A stretch of 40,373 nt of DNA from Saccharothrix obliqua (GTDB lineage: Bacteria > Actinomycetota > Actinomycetes > Mycobacteriales > Pseudonocardiaceae), in the NCBI RefSeq assembly GCF_019375475.1, contig NZ_JAHXGQ010000023.1:1-40373 (forward strand), given 5' to 3'. The position numbers and the translations under genes are program-made. Of this stretch, positions 40,013 through 40,373 are shown in pieces; the stretch's first letter is position 1; the number at the start of each line of letters is the position of its first letter. The notes under the pieces are model-generated. The model saw only the letters and a list, made by a program, of their open reading frames with translations. It was not told the DNA's origin and made no database searches.

Positions 40013-40296
40013 CCGGCGTGCGCCAGTTCCACGCGCTGGCGGCCGGGCTCGACGCGTTGGGCGACATGTGGTCGGTCCTCGTGGTCCGGGAGCTGCTGGT
40101 CGCGCCCGCCACCGAGGACGAGCTGCTGGCGGGCGTGCCGGGGTTGGACCGCGAGCTGCTCGCCGCGCGCCTGGAATCGCTGTGCGCCAACGGGGTCGTC
40201 GAGCCCGGCCGGGAGTACCGGCTGACCCGGTTGGGCCGCGGCCTCCGGGAGCCGCTGCTCGCCCTGGCCGGCTGGGGCCGAGCCCAACACCGGTAA
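40009..40296 (+). CDS. HxlR-like winged-helix regulator, short form
   Basis: A 95-residue winged-helix protein. ALAAGLDALGDMWSVLVVRELLVAP, then DELLAGVPGLDRELLAARLESLCANGVVE, then YRLTRLGRGLREPLLALAGWG follow the HxlR domain order. The N-terminal Cys common in redox-sensing HxlR proteins is missing, and the protein is at the short end of the family. GTG 40009 overlaps the membrane-protein stop (GTGA). It is the last gene of the operon and its stop is followed at once by the palindrome CTATATAAAAGTATAG, which may be its operator for the next operon. Confidence 0.83.
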   Translation: MTGVRQFHALAAGLDALGDMWSVLVVRELLVAPATEDELLAGVPGLDRELLAARLESLCANGVVEPGREYRLTRLGRGLREPLLALAGWGRAQHR

Positions 40297-40312
40297 CTAT
40301 ATAAAAGTATAG
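40297..40312. promoter_or_regulatory. AT-rich palindrome CTATATAAAAGTATAG
   Basis: CTATA and TATAG arms flank TAAAAG, beginning directly after the HxlR-gene stop. At 16 bases with only three G/C it stands out strongly from the surrounding sequence. A TATAAA and a TATAGC within it could be -10 boxes for the next plus-strand gene. It is a candidate operator. Confidence 0.5.
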
Positions 40313-40373
40313 CCTCTTGCTACCCTCGTCGTGCCGGGTGTCGCCGGGCTCCGGTGTGGGAGGAGGGACGGGG
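40313..40373 (+). other. Leader of an off-window gene
   Basis: The last 61 bases contain no complete gene. A purine-rich GGGAGGAGGG at about 40358-40367 looks like a strong ribosome site, so a plus-strand gene probably starts just beyond the window. Confidence 0.4.

Overview
The window is about 40 kb of very GC-rich DNA with strong G/C at third codon positions, many GTG starts and many 4-base stop/start overlaps (ATGA, GTGA). Together with DUF6766- and DUF6343-like proteins, two Crp/TetR-type regulators, two P450s and an enediyne polyketide synthase cassette, this points to a filamentous actinomycete, most likely order Pseudonocardiales (Saccharothrix/Actinosynnema/Lentzea-like). The taxon is an inference. 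I see no rRNA, tRNA, CRISPR array, transposase or integrase.

Layout. 1-1281: the 5' part of a secreted FG-GAP protein (minus) and a small secreted Cys-containing protein (plus). 1634-4131: a small membrane protein facing a tightly overlapped minus operon of a zinc alcohol dehydrogenase, a lipoprotein, a 28-residue membrane peptide and a duplicated DUF6766 membrane protein. 4220-7795: an atypical P450, an Orn/Lys/Arg-type PLP decarboxylase and a short-chain dehydrogenase. 7802-10759: a Crp-type regulator, and a TetR regulator divergent from a second, canonical P450. 10806-10990 is a degenerate 31-bp tandem repeat. 11006-12688 is a membrane-anchored alpha/beta hydrolase.

12799-22599 is a peptide uptake and breakdown island: two oligopeptide ABC ATPases (minus), then divergently an M19 dipeptidase, a lipoprotein binding protein, two permeases, an M24 peptidase-like enzyme, a proline-iminopeptidase-like hydrolase and a double-domain Lrp/AsnC regulator. 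22535-26322 (minus) holds the TldD/TldE protease pair, a class I methyltransferase and a possible 48-residue peptide gene, an arrangement that could be RiPP-like.

26973-40373 looks like the left part of an enediyne biosynthetic gene cluster: a deoxysugar-type C-methyltransferase, an adenosine-deaminase-family enzyme, then a seven-gene, mostly translationally coupled plus-strand operon. That operon reads E3 (DUF1702), E4 (UnbV/CRTAC1), E5 (UnbU), the iterative PKS PksE (KS-AT-ACP-KR-DH-C-terminal domain), the E10 hotdog thioesterase, a His/Glu-rich four-helix membrane protein and an HxlR-type regulator. The window ends in an AT-rich palindrome that probably belongs to the promoter of the next operon. 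The genes needed to decide 9- versus 10-membered type are not in the window.

The best leads are the His/Glu-rich membrane protein fused by overlap into the enediyne operon, the TldD/TldE-methyltransferase-small ORF group, and several palindromes placed in the divergent promoter regions.
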